Shown: piece after piece, positions 43,906 through 52,307 of the stretch
How positions within the stretch are numbered: the first letter of the stretch is position 1
Layout: every line of letters starts with the position of its first letter
Assembly (NCBI RefSeq): GCF_008974285.1
Contig: NZ_BKZV01000003.1
Coordinates: 372,001-436,000, forward strand
Direction: 5' to 3'
Length of the DNA: 64,000 nucleotides
Origin: Thermogemmatispora aurantia
GTDB taxonomy: Bacteria; Chloroflexota; Ktedonobacteria; Ktedonobacterales; Ktedonobacteraceae
The notes under the pieces: generated by a model
The model's database searches: none
Told to the model about the DNA's origin: nothing
What the model saw: only the letters and a program-made list of their open reading frames with translations
Translations under genes and position numbers: made by a program

Positions 43906-45090
43906 ATGCCTCCAGAAGATGAGCCATCGCTGGTGGATGCCCGTACCTATAAGGAGGCATATGGGGAGTCGCTTGAGGAAACGCTGGACATTGAGAGGTG
44001 GCAGGGAGGTAGTGATCTAGAGGCTCTCTATCGCAAACTAGAGGCCGAAATCGCGGAGGCGGTGGTCTTTGAGCGGGCTCAGCGCGAACCGATTCGCCGC
44101 GAGGTCTTTCCGCGCCTTGCCAGGCGCCCTGGCGCTGCGCGGGGCGCCGGGTGCTATCGGGTCTCGCTTGATGACCTGCGTTACGCTCACCGCGCCCTGC
44201 TCTTTAACGGAGCGGTCGAGGCCTGTGATGGCACGAGCCAGCGCTACGATAGCCTGCCCATCACGATCACGCAGTTAGGGGTCTGCCTGGTCTCCTATCA
44301 GGGTGACCAGGGGTCCTGGTCGCAGCGTCTCTTTCGCCGCGACCTGCGAGCGACGACCGGTAAGCCACTGGAGGATCTGCTGGCGCTGCTGGAAAAGCGT
44401 AGCCAGCGCGGCAGTATCGAGGTCGAGGAACAGAGCCGCTTGAGCATGCTGGCCCGCCGCGGCATCATGAGCTATGCTGAACGGGCGGTGCTCACCTGGA
44501 AGGCTCAGGCGCCCTGGCGCCTGGGCCACGGCCCTCCCGTCCCCTATGAGCTGCTTACTGGCTCGGGCAGCATGGAGCTGTTCACGCGCAGCCTGGCCAT
44601 GCTGGAGGAGCTGCTCCTTGGTCACCGCAAGGTGGTCTTTGTCCAGAGCGACACTCAGCGGCGCCATTGGCTGACCATCGGCCAGGCCCTTGAGCCCCTG
44701 GAGTTTCTCGTTCTGGAGACCATCGAGGACCAGCTGCTTGAGATCGCCACCAGGGGACACTATCCCGCTCAATTCAAACAGCAGGCAGAGCACTTCAGCC
44801 ACGAGGTCGGCTCGCAGGTGGTGATGGGTGTCTACCGCGCTTCGGCCTATGCCCAGCCTTACATCTTCTATAGTCACATCGACCATATCTTTGAGGCCGC
44901 GCTGATCGCTCTGGCAGATAGTGTCTTGCACAAGCACCGGGGCTTTCCCTTGCTCATCGATCTGGCAGACGCCATCTGCCGCGTGGTCTTCGGCAACGAC
45001 ATCTTTGAAGATGCCATTCACACGGCCTACGTCCATGCAGGTGAACCATTCCGCTTTGTGAGTGAGCGCCGGACACGCGCCAGAAAGTAG
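43906..45090 (+). CDS. NurA-like nuclease, partner of HerA
   Basis: 394 residues from the ATG at 43906, where GAAGGAG lies 8 bp upstream; an in-frame TTG at 43804 overlaps the preceding stop but has no site. The strand AVEACDGTSQRYDSL (Asp108-Gly) matches the first metal motif of NurA (D-G-S/T). The end of the protein, RGFPLLIDLADAICRVVFGN, resembles the NurA C-terminal 'GYP..L..AD' segment. NurA is a 5'-3' nuclease working with HerA in DNA end resection. The HerA gene follows after 11 bp. Identity is moderate; only motifs are visible. Confidence 0.65.
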   Translation: MPPEDEPSLVDARTYKEAYGESLEETLDIERWQGGSDLEALYRKLEAEIAEAVVFERAQREPIRREVFPRLARRPGAARGAGCYRVSLDDLRYAHRALLFNGAVEACDGTSQRYDSLPITITQLGVCLVSYQGDQGSWSQRLFRRDLRATTGKPLEDLLALLEKRSQRGSIEVEEQSRLSMLARRGIMSYAERAVLTWKAQAPWRLGHGPPVPYELLTGSGSMELFTRSLAMLEELLLGHRKVVFVQSDTQRRHWLTIGQALEPLEFLVLETIEDQLLEIATRGHYPAQFKQQAEHFSHEVGSQVVMGVYRASAYAQPYIFYSHIDHIFEAALIALADSVLHKHRGFPLLIDLADAICRVVFGNDIFEDAIHTAYVHAGEPFRFVSERRTRARK

Positions 45091-45101
45091 CAGGCCGCAC
45101 A

Positions 45102-47141
45102 ATGAAGAAGCAGCACGATGATTCCAACAATTCCCTCTGGCCCTTTGAGGAGCTGCCCCCGGCAAAACCCGCGCAGACGCAGCGTCATCGCAACGGCGCA
45201 CCAGCAGAGGGCGCCGCGAAGCGGATTGAGGAGAAGGAAGACGGGAGAGGAGGAGGAGAAGAGACTATCAAGCCCTTCCCTCGCGAGGTCTTCGCGCGCC
45301 TCGCAAAGGATGCAGAGCACGCCGGCGGTGAATGGCAGGAGCGAGATTACGGCCCTGGCTATGTGGGTCAAACCCTGTTCGACACCCCGGCCAGCGAAGA
45401 TAATACCGTGACTGTTGTCCTCCCGCAGGCCAATATCGGGAAAGTGCCTGCGCAGGCACCGGTCCGCATCGAGAGCACTGACGGGCGCTCCTACCTGGGG
45501 ATCGTTGTCCGCGGGCCATTTGCCGAACCGGATGGCATCCGCGGCGACTCGCCAATCGTGGTCACGACTTCCGTCTACGGCACTGTTTTCCTGCCAGACT
45601 ATCACGGGCGCGTCCAGGTCCTGCTCCTGGGCGAGGAGCTAGGAGGCAAAGGCGGCCAGCTGGTCCCGCAGCGCTTCCGCCCATTGCCCAAGAGTCCCGT
45701 CTACGTGCTCACCAGCGAAGAAATGGCCCGTGTGCTCAAATTGGACGGAGAAATCGAGCTGGGCCTGGCCATTGGCCATGAGGAGCTGGTCGTGCGCGTC
45801 CCCGCCAGGCGCAAGTCGCTCTGGTGTCGCCATGTCGGCATCCTCGGGACAACTGGCGGCGGCAAGTCAACAACCGTTTCCGGCCTGGTGAGTCAGCTCC
45901 AGCGCCAGGGCTTCGCCACGATACTCATCGATATCGAAGGAGAATATACCACCATCAACGAACCGACGGACGATGCAACGATGCTCGCCGCTCTGGAGCG
46001 GCGCCGAAAGGAGCCTGCTGGCGTGGGGCAGGTCACCATCTATCATCTGGTAGGGCGCCGCACCGCCAATCCGCAGACGAAGCAGGCCGCCGTCCAGCCC
46101 TTCTGTCTCCTGTTTGAGCAGCTCTCTCCGTATCTTGTGTGCGAGCTGCTGGAGATGACAGAGGCCCAGCAAGAACGCTATCTACGCGCCTACGATATTA
46201 CTAAGCAAATTTTGCATGAATTAAAAATCTCGCCCAGAGCTGGAGAAGATGCCAGCTGGCTGTTGGAGCTGGATGAGCTAGAGGAGGGATATCGAGGCAT
46301 GCGCCTGGAGCACATCTATGATGTGGTCCGCGCCTGCACTTCCCTCGTCGAGAAGGTCGAGGGGAACATCGAGTTCAGTAGCCCAGACTTGAAAGCAGCC
46401 TCCCAGACTGTCATTCAGAAGATTAAGTCTGCAGCCAAGGGACTGCCAGGAGCGCCCTCGAGCTGGCGAGCCCTGCAGGGGAAGCTCAGGCGCCTGCTGA
46501 ATCTGCGCATTTTCGATAATCGCGAGGCCCAGCCGCTGCGGTATGACCAGATGCTGCGCCAAGGACAGGTTGCGATTATTGACCTCAGCGATACCGACTC
46601 GCCACAGATCAATAATCTGGTGATCGCCGAGCTGCTACGCGGAGTGCATCTCCATCAGGATGAGCGCTATGCCCAGCTCGAGCGACAGCCAGAGCGGCAG
46701 GCGACACCGTCGTCAGGAGCCGGTCAGACGCAGGCCGTCAAAGAGGGCAAGGGATTGGTCCCTGTCATGGTGATCATCGAAGAGGCGCACGAGTTCTTGT
46801 CGGCGGAGCGTGTACGCCAGATGCCAACCCTGTTCGAGCAGGTAGCTCGCATGGCCCGGCGTGGGCGTAAGCGCTGGCTGGGATTGGTCTTTGTGACTCA
46901 GCTACCGCAGCATCTGCCCGACGAGGTGCTGGGTCTCATTAACAATGTGATTCTCCATAAGATCACCGATGCCAACGTGATCAGCCGTCTGAAGCGGAGC
47001 ATCGGCGGCATCGATGAAGGACTCTGGACACGGCTACCCAATCTGGCCCCAGGTCAGGCGATTGTTGCTCTGGATGGGATGATACAGCCTTTCCTGGTGG
47101 CCATCGATCCCACCCCTTGCAAGCTACGGATGGTCGATTAG
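45102..47141 (+). CDS. HerA-family hexameric DNA translocase/helicase
   Basis: 679 residues. Disordered charged N-terminus (1-60), HAS-barrel-like beta region (about 85-240: VGQTLFDTPASEDNTVTVVL, LGIVVRGPF), then ATPase core: Walker A GTTGGGKST at 249-257, Walker B VMVIIEEAHEF, an ARRGRKRWLGLVFVTQLPQH sensor segment and HKITDANVI. This is bacterial HerA (DUF87 + TraG-D type). It pumps DNA and activates NurA. A 430-540 helical insert is long compared with archaeal HerA. Last gene of the operon. Confidence 0.92.
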   Translation: MKKQHDDSNNSLWPFEELPPAKPAQTQRHRNGAPAEGAAKRIEEKEDGRGGGEETIKPFPREVFARLAKDAEHAGGEWQERDYGPGYVGQTLFDTPASEDNTVTVVLPQANIGKVPAQAPVRIESTDGRSYLGIVVRGPFAEPDGIRGDSPIVVTTSVYGTVFLPDYHGRVQVLLLGEELGGKGGQLVPQRFRPLPKSPVYVLTSEEMARVLKLDGEIELGLAIGHEELVVRVPARRKSLWCRHVGILGTTGGGKSTTVSGLVSQLQRQGFATILIDIEGEYTTINEPTDDATMLAALERRRKEPAGVGQVTIYHLVGRRTANPQTKQAAVQPFCLLFEQLSPYLVCELLEMTEAQQERYLRAYDITKQILHELKISPRAGEDASWLLELDELEEGYRGMRLEHIYDVVRACTSLVEKVEGNIEFSSPDLKAASQTVIQKIKSAAKGLPGAPSSWRALQGKLRRLLNLRIFDNREAQPLRYDQMLRQGQVAIIDLSDTDSPQINNLVIAELLRGVHLHQDERYAQLERQPERQATPSSGAGQTQAVKEGKGLVPVMVIIEEAHEFLSAERVRQMPTLFEQVARMARRGRKRWLGLVFVTQLPQHLPDEVLGLINNVILHKITDANVISRLKRSIGGIDEGLWTRLPNLAPGQAIVALDGMIQPFLVAIDPTPCKLRMVD

Positions 47142-47350
47142 CTTGCCCTGCGGCCAGCGAGCGGTCTCCTACTGGGGTGATGGGCTGATTGCTGGCGCTA
47201 TGGCGCTGTCCGATTGGGCCTTATGCTGGGGCTCACGCCCCACATGCTCAGCCTGCTTTCTTGTATCACAGGAGAGGAAAAGCAGCGGCCTTCTTTCACT
47301 TTCTTGCGGAACGCTGTTACCAATCACAAGGTGAACGCGGGAGGATCAGG
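47142..47350. other. intergenic region between convergent genes
   Basis: No gene is supported in the gap from the HerA stop to the hairpin at 47351; ORFs lack start signals. Confidence 0.5.
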
Positions 47351-47402
47351 GGCGCGTGCCGGGAGAGCCGTTAACTCTGCCTGGAGAAGCCCGGCACGCG
47401 CC
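47351..47402. terminator. long GC-rich inverted repeat between convergent genes
   Basis: GGCGCGTGCCGGG (47351-47363) is perfectly inverted as CCCGGCACGCGCC (47390-47402), 26 bp apart, with a second short pairing inside. It lies between the herA-like gene (plus) and the methyltransferase (minus) and may act for both. No T run. Confidence 0.55.
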
Positions 47403-47541
47403 TGCAGTGAAGGAAGATAGCCAGGCGACCGGGTCCAGACCCAGATGACCTATCAGATGTCGATCAGATGCCACCATTGTCACAGGCGCATAGGCAAAGC
47501 ACAGGGCAGGGTAGCTTCCAGGCTCGAAGCCGGCGCTCAGC

Positions 47542-48486
47542 TCAGGGCTTCTGCCCATAGGCCGCTACGAAGCGGTACATCGTCTTCAGCTGATTGCACT
47601 CCTGAAAGACGGCATCCAGTAGTGCCTGATACTCCGATGGCTCCATACGAAAGCGCATCGCGACCGCCCCACTCAGCGCTGCGCAGGCTTCACGAATATC
47701 CAGCGCCAACAGAGAGCCGATGCGTCCCCCCCAGTCTCCCAGAGGTACCTCGATTTCATGTCGTTGCACCTGTACCAGCCCGGCCTCCTTCAAATAGCGA
47801 TCCAGTGAGCTGGCAACCTCACCTGAGCCATCCACTCCTTGAAGCGAGGCGAGTTCCTGAAGCATATTCTGTACACGCTGAGTCAGCGGTCCAGCTGGAG
47901 CAGATTGAGTATTACCTTCCAACAGCTCGACCCAGCCCCCACGAGCGGTCACCCGTACCAGCTCACGCACCACCCGGGGCCAGGCTGACAGCGGCAGCGC
48001 TGCCCACAAGAAGCGCTGGTGAACAAAATCAAAGGTATTGTCATTAAAGGGTAGGCCACTGAGCACGTCTCCTGGGACAAAGCGATAGTTGGGCGGTGGC
48101 GACACCGAGTTTTTGGCCTGCTCCACATCCAGACCGACCACGCTGGCCAGGGGGAACTCCTTCGCCAGTTCGTAGGCCCACTGACCAGTACCACAGCCAA
48201 CATCGAGAATCAGGCGCGGTGCTTGAAGCGGGGCCAGATAGTTGCGGCGCAGGATGGCACGCAGCACGTAGTGCTGAAAGTCCAGACGGTTGACCTCCTT
48301 GAGGTCTTTGGGTAGCAGATAGGGCTGCTCCTCCAAGTAGCGCCGCTCTCCGGCATCAACCCGGCTGGGTAGGGTCATCTCTCCTGTCCCACTGCGAGGA
48401 CGGGCCGGCAGAGGAGCGTCGGGAAGCGGCTGAGGGTGGCTGGTGGGAGCCGTCGCGCTCTTGCGTCTGAAGAACCACCAGGGCAC
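47542..48486 (-). CDS. class I SAM-dependent methyltransferase, copy B of a paralogous pair
   Basis: 314 residues from a GTG at 48486, with GAGGAGGT upstream. Same architecture as the gene at 28948: MPWWFFRR start, Pro/Ser linker, LEEQPYLLPKDLKEVN, then ILDVGCGTGQWAYELAKEFP, VVGLDVEQAK, FVPGDVLSGLPF and GGWVELLEG. It has its own strong promoter (48552-48580). It borders the peptide/terpenoid cluster on the same strand and could belong to it, but the copy at 28948 shows the family is not limited to it. Confidence 0.88.
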   Translation of the reverse strand: MPWWFFRRKSATAPTSHPQPLPDAPLPARPRSGTGEMTLPSRVDAGERRYLEEQPYLLPKDLKEVNRLDFQHYVLRAILRRNYLAPLQAPRLILDVGCGTGQWAYELAKEFPLASVVGLDVEQAKNSVSPPPNYRFVPGDVLSGLPFNDNTFDFVHQRFLWAALPLSAWPRVVRELVRVTARGGWVELLEGNTQSAPAGPLTQRVQNMLQELASLQGVDGSGEVASSLDRYLKEAGLVQVQRHEIEVPLGDWGGRIGSLLALDIREACAALSGAVAMRFRMEPSEYQALLDAVFQECNQLKTMYRFVAAYGQKP

Positions 48487-48551
48487 GCTGGTACCTCCTC
48501 GTTCTTTCGTCTAGAAGAGCCTTTGGGGGTGGAGATATGAGAACACTCCTC

Positions 48552-48580
48552 AGTGTAGATAAGCTGATGATAGATGTCAA
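48552..48580 (-). promoter_or_regulatory. strong sigma-70-type promoter of the methyltransferase
   Basis: Minus strand TTGACA (48575-48580), 17 bp spacer, TACACT (48552-48557), 66 bp upstream of the GTG start. It separates the methyltransferase from the cluster genes upstream. Confidence 0.75.
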
Positions 48581-48721
48581 TATAGAGGGGTGATAAGATC
48601 ATCTGGCTGTTCGTTTTTCACGCATTTTTAATGGCTTGCAGTGACAGTAGCCGTCGACCGACCTGGAAAGCGCAGAGGGAGTCGCAGCACACGCTGTAGA
48701 CCTGCCAGCTTACCTGGCCGC

Positions 48722-50335
48722 TTACCGTGGACGGGCAAGGGCCGCGGTCAGGGCCGCCGCGGCGGCCAGCTGCAATGGCTGGGCGGTATAGGAGAACTGG
48801 GCAATCCAGAGCGCTGGACTTTCCGGGATCTGCGGCGAGCTAGCCCTCACCAGGTGATGGAGGGCTGAAAGTCCCTGCAGAATCGCCTGATCGAACTGGG
48901 TTCTAGAACAGGGAAGCAGATCATCAGGGCCGCCTGCCAGCGCGGCCAGTCCCCAAAGACTCAGGCCCATTCCTTCGAGATGGCCTGTCCCGCCAGCAGC
49001 CTGCTCTTGTAGTTGCTTGAGCAAATAGGCGGCACCTCGCTGCAGAGCCGCATCGACAGCAGGATCACGGGGCCGCCGCGTCAGAGCGTGCAGCACCTGA
49101 GCGGTGCCGTAGAGCGGACTGCGATGCCAGGTGGCGCGCCAGGCCCCATCGGGCTGCTGAGAAGAGAGCAGGTAATGCAAGGCTCGCTGCACAGCCACGC
49201 CCTCGTATCCGGCGCAAGAGAGTGCATGCAGAACATGAGCTGTCACATCTGGGTCGCCAGCCAGCCCCGCCCAGCTCGGGAAGGAGCCATCTGGTAACTG
49301 GTGCTTCAACAGAGCCGTCAAGGCCCGCTTGACAGCCGGGTCATCCGGTAGAGCGCCGCCTCCCTCAAGCAGCCAGATCACAGCCCAGGCAGTGTCATCC
49401 AGATCGCCCCCCGGAAATGCTGGTGTGAAGCTCCATAAGCCCTCAACTTGCTGACAGGTGCGCAGCCACGGCTCCAGGCGGCGCAGTTCCTCGGGGAACC
49501 TGGCTTCCAGAGGCCGCACCAGTGCGGCGTAGGCGAAACCAACGTAGGCTGTGACAAAGAGTTCGCTATCATAGAATTGGGGGAGGCCTCCATCGCTATT
49601 CTGCGCCTCTTGCAGATAGCTCCACCCCTGCTGCCTGGCCAGCGGCTTGCCAGCGCCCAATTCGAGGGTCAGCAGCGCCATCGCCGTCAAATCGGTCACA
49701 GACCACCAGCTCCCATTGATAAGCTGGCGAGCCTCCACAGCCTCTAGCTCTCCAGCGCCACCGGCCTGCCAGAGTTGGGGAAGCAGATCGGCCAGCCCCG
49801 CCAGTTGCCAGCACATCTGGCCCGGCCCCGGCAGCTGAACCAGCCTGGGTAAGGGAAGTAGCTCAGGGAGAGGTTCAACCCAGTGCCTCTCTCCGCGGTG
49901 TTCGGCCAGCCAACAGAGGGGGCGAAAGCAGCGCAGCACCTCGGTCGGTAAGCGCGGATAGAGCGCCGCGGCAACCGTCCGCAGGAAGCTGCGTGCGCTC
50001 AGCAGAGCCTGGCGCAGCGCGCGACGGATCTCCCCAGCGCTGTGCCGGTAAGCCAGCTGGAGAGCCACATAGGCGTGAGGCGTGATGATAAGCTGCTCAT
50101 GCAGTTCTCGTCCCCAGGAGCCGTCAGGCTGCTGCTGTTCCAGCAAGTAGCGCTGGCAGCGTGCGCGCAGGTCGCTGGTTTGAGCTTCTTGTGTAATCTC
50201 AGCCGCCAGTAGCGCCCAGGCAGTGGCGTAGGGACAGGACGAAGCCCGGTGCCAGCCTGTCGGCGTCAGCGAATGAAAGAGGGCTTCCTGCAGACTGCAG
50301 GCGAGTTCGTGAGCTAGAGGCGATGTTGTTACCAT
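48722..50335 (-). CDS. class II terpene cyclase-like protein (prenyltransferase/squalene oxidase repeats)
   Basis: 537 residues built of alpha-alpha barrel repeats. Four QW-type motifs: QQQPDGSW near 68-75, QNSDGG near 246, KHQLPDGSF near 340 and QQPDGAW near 390. The D-x-D-D proton-donor motif occurs as GGDLDDTAW at 309-317, the feature of squalene-hopene and diterpene (copalyl-type) cyclases. Shorter than SHC (~630 aa) and without its membrane helix. It follows the M50 protease gene by 21 bp in a radical-SAM/peptide cluster, an unusual place for a terpene cyclase. Product unknown. Confidence 0.82.
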   Translation of the reverse strand: MVTTSPLAHELACSLQEALFHSLTPTGWHRASSCPYATAWALLAAEITQEAQTSDLRARCQRYLLEQQQPDGSWGRELHEQLIITPHAYVALQLAYRHSAGEIRRALRQALLSARSFLRTVAAALYPRLPTEVLRCFRPLCWLAEHRGERHWVEPLPELLPLPRLVQLPGPGQMCWQLAGLADLLPQLWQAGGAGELEAVEARQLINGSWWSVTDLTAMALLTLELGAGKPLARQQGWSYLQEAQNSDGGLPQFYDSELFVTAYVGFAYAALVRPLEARFPEELRRLEPWLRTCQQVEGLWSFTPAFPGGDLDDTAWAVIWLLEGGGALPDDPAVKRALTALLKHQLPDGSFPSWAGLAGDPDVTAHVLHALSCAGYEGVAVQRALHYLLSSQQPDGAWRATWHRSPLYGTAQVLHALTRRPRDPAVDAALQRGAAYLLKQLQEQAAGGTGHLEGMGLSLWGLAALAGGPDDLLPCSRTQFDQAILQGLSALHHLVRASSPQIPESPALWIAQFSYTAQPLQLAAAAALTAALARPR

Positions 50336-50356
50336 AGCAGCTGCTCACCCCCCTCC

Positions 50357-51595
50357 TCATGAGCTGGCACGCGTCCTGGCCAGCAACTGGCGTCGACGCC
50401 AGGAGATGAGGGCTACCAGCAGCCCGAAGGCCAGCGGACAGGCCAGGCCAGCCAGCCAGTGCACGAGCGGCGAACCTGGGGCACGCCCGGTAAGCTCCAG
50501 GCAGACATTCCACAGCCACCAGAGCCAATAGCCAGCCGCCGCCAGCATGGTAAGCAGGCTGACCAGGACATAGCCCCAGGCAAGCAAGCCCAGACGCACC
50601 GTCCCTCGCTGCCGCTCTCCTATGAACGCACACAGCTGCCGCCAGAGGCGCGTGCGCAGGTGAAATTGCCCCAGCAGATTACATAAGATAAAATAGCCAT
50701 CGGTTGGCATAAAAGGCGAAAGGTTAGTAACCACAAACAACAGGTTCACCAGGACCAGCTTCCACAGTAGCTGCCGGGTCAGCAGAGGAAGAGGAAAGGT
50801 GGCCAGTACCACGACGAGGGCGGCAGCGGCACAGAGATTTCCCCAGGGACCCGCCAGCCAGATTGCCAGGCGACGGCGACGGGGAATGGTATAGAGGCCG
50901 TGCGTCTCCAGGTAGACCAGGGGAGCCAGGCCGGCGTAGAGCATGAGGTGCAAAGCGCGCGGCAGCAAGCCATAGCGAATGGCGGCCAGGCCATGCGCTA
51001 TTTCATGCCAGAGAACGACGAAGCCCGAGAGCGCCAGAGAGAGCAAGAAGCCCAAGGTATAGGAATCGGCAAGCTGTACCACATGCAGGGAGAGCAGTTC
51101 GGGATGGAGCCACAGCATGGCCACAGCCCAAATCACCAGCCCGAGGCCGATGGCATTGAGCAGCCACCAGATGGGAGCCTTAAGGACCGGTCTTAGCCCA
51201 GCGGCGAGTCGGCCAAGCGGTAGACTGCCTATCTCGATAGAGAGCTGGCGCACCTCGCTCTGAGCCAGCCTTGCTGGCGTCGGAGAGAGCAAGAGACCAT
51301 TGGAGAGCAACAGGCTATACAGACGCTGCACGTGGCCGGGCGTGACGCCCGGAAACAGGCGCCCAACTTCGTCTTCCACCTGTTCGAGGGTACGTGTACC
51401 ATCGAGCAAGCCCACGATCGTCAGGGCCGCCTGGCAAAACCGACGAGGAATCTGCACGTAGCGATCAACCTCGGCACTGCCAAGGCACCAGCGGGAACCG
51501 GTCTCTGCGCCGAGCGGCCAGACGCCCAGATCATCCCTGGCCTTCGGGTAGCAGGCCGACAGCATCTCTGGCGCTCCCCCAACGTGGGTCGACAT
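50357..51595 (-). CDS. PqqD-like domain fused to M50 site-2-type membrane metalloprotease
   Basis: 412 residues from the ATG at 51595 (GAGGAGAG upstream); the 37 codons before it are not protein-like. Residues 45-105 resemble a PqqD/RRE winged helix (VGLLDGTRTLEQVEDEVGRL). From about 140 there are six or more membrane helices with the zinc motif HEIAH at 197-201 and the third-ligand segment SPFMPTDGYF. Such fusions occur in RiPP clusters, where they cut or export the leader peptide. Sits 215 bp after the precursor-like gene. Confidence 0.88.
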   Translation of the reverse strand: MSTHVGGAPEMLSACYPKARDDLGVWPLGAETGSRWCLGSAEVDRYVQIPRRFCQAALTIVGLLDGTRTLEQVEDEVGRLFPGVTPGHVQRLYSLLLSNGLLLSPTPARLAQSEVRQLSIEIGSLPLGRLAAGLRPVLKAPIWWLLNAIGLGLVIWAVAMLWLHPELLSLHVVQLADSYTLGFLLSLALSGFVVLWHEIAHGLAAIRYGLLPRALHLMLYAGLAPLVYLETHGLYTIPRRRRLAIWLAGPWGNLCAAAALVVVLATFPLPLLTRQLLWKLVLVNLLFVVTNLSPFMPTDGYFILCNLLGQFHLRTRLWRQLCAFIGERQRGTVRLGLLAWGYVLVSLLTMLAAAGYWLWWLWNVCLELTGRAPGSPLVHWLAGLACPLAFGLLVALISWRRRQLLARTRASS

Positions 51596-51810
51596 GGTTT
51601 CCGGTCTCTCCTCTCTTTTCAGTTCAGAATCGTGCCAGCCAGGGCCGCCAGTGATGTGGCGGCTTGTCAGCCTAAGTGAACAAGCGGGTAGCCGCAGAGC
51701 ACCCACCAGCAGGGCAGAGGCTCACGCTCTCCCCACCATACCATCAGGCGGCTAGACCCGGCACCGGCAGCGCAGAGAGAGCGAGAGCACAGTCTGTACA
51801 GCTTAGGGAA

Positions 51811-51966
51811 CTAACAAGATACGCCGCAGCCGAAGCCCCAGGCGGGGATAAAGGTTTCCTCGATCTGCTCGATCTCGTCGAGACTGACCTCGTGAATGCC
51901 CAGATCTTGCTCATCGGAGGCCATCATCTCGCACGCCTCAAGCTCAAGACGCTCCTCATATTGCAT
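51811..51966 (-). CDS. RiPP precursor-like peptide (51 aa)
   Basis: A short ORF with an excellent site, AAAGGAGGTGAAGTGAGCG just before the ATG at 51966. The first ~38 residues are acidic (about 15 Asp/Glu, one Arg) and helical, a typical leader; the segment with LEACEMMASDEQDLGI resembles recognition sequences for PqqD-like domains. The C-terminus is a distinct core ending FIPAWGFGCGVSC, with two Cys and one Trp. Its genes are surrounded by a radical SAM/SPASM maturase, a PqqD-M50 protease and terpene-type enzymes. No close precursor family is recognised. Confidence 0.78.
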   Translation of the reverse strand: MQYEERLELEACEMMASDEQDLGIHEVSLDEIEQIEETFIPAWGFGCGVSC

Positions 51967-52307
51967 CGCTCACTTCACCTCCTTTCAGCACTGAAAGTAG
52001 CACACCAGTGCATGCTGGCGAGAAGGCTGACTGTCTTCCTTAGCCGGGCCGCTCCGGATGGCTACCCAGCCAGACAGTTCACCTAGACTGACAAGACGCC
52101 ACACCGCCTGGCTCCAGTGCAGCGTGACCCGTCCTCAGCCCCTGTCTATCTTCCTCCAGAGATATTCTCACTTCATGCAAACAGAGTATTTCCTATTTGA
52201 GGAGATAGACAGGCTTGACAGGTATTTTTACGCACAGCGATCTCCCGTGGCTGGCTTATTCAGGGCGTTGCGCCCTTCTGGCAGGCACAGGGAAGGAAGA
52301 AACGCTC
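51967..52307. other. leader region of the precursor-like peptide
   Basis: 341 bp between the maturase stop and the peptide start. It holds the ribosome binding site (51969-51985) and a small hairpin GGGCG-TTG-CGCCC (52263-52275) just after the maturase stop. No second peptide gene with a good start was found, nor a convincing promoter. Confidence 0.45.

Noticed and set aside
51676..52086. 136-residue plus-strand ORF over the precursor peptide
   Set aside because: No start signal; covers the minus-strand peptide, which has a far better ribosome binding site and cluster context.
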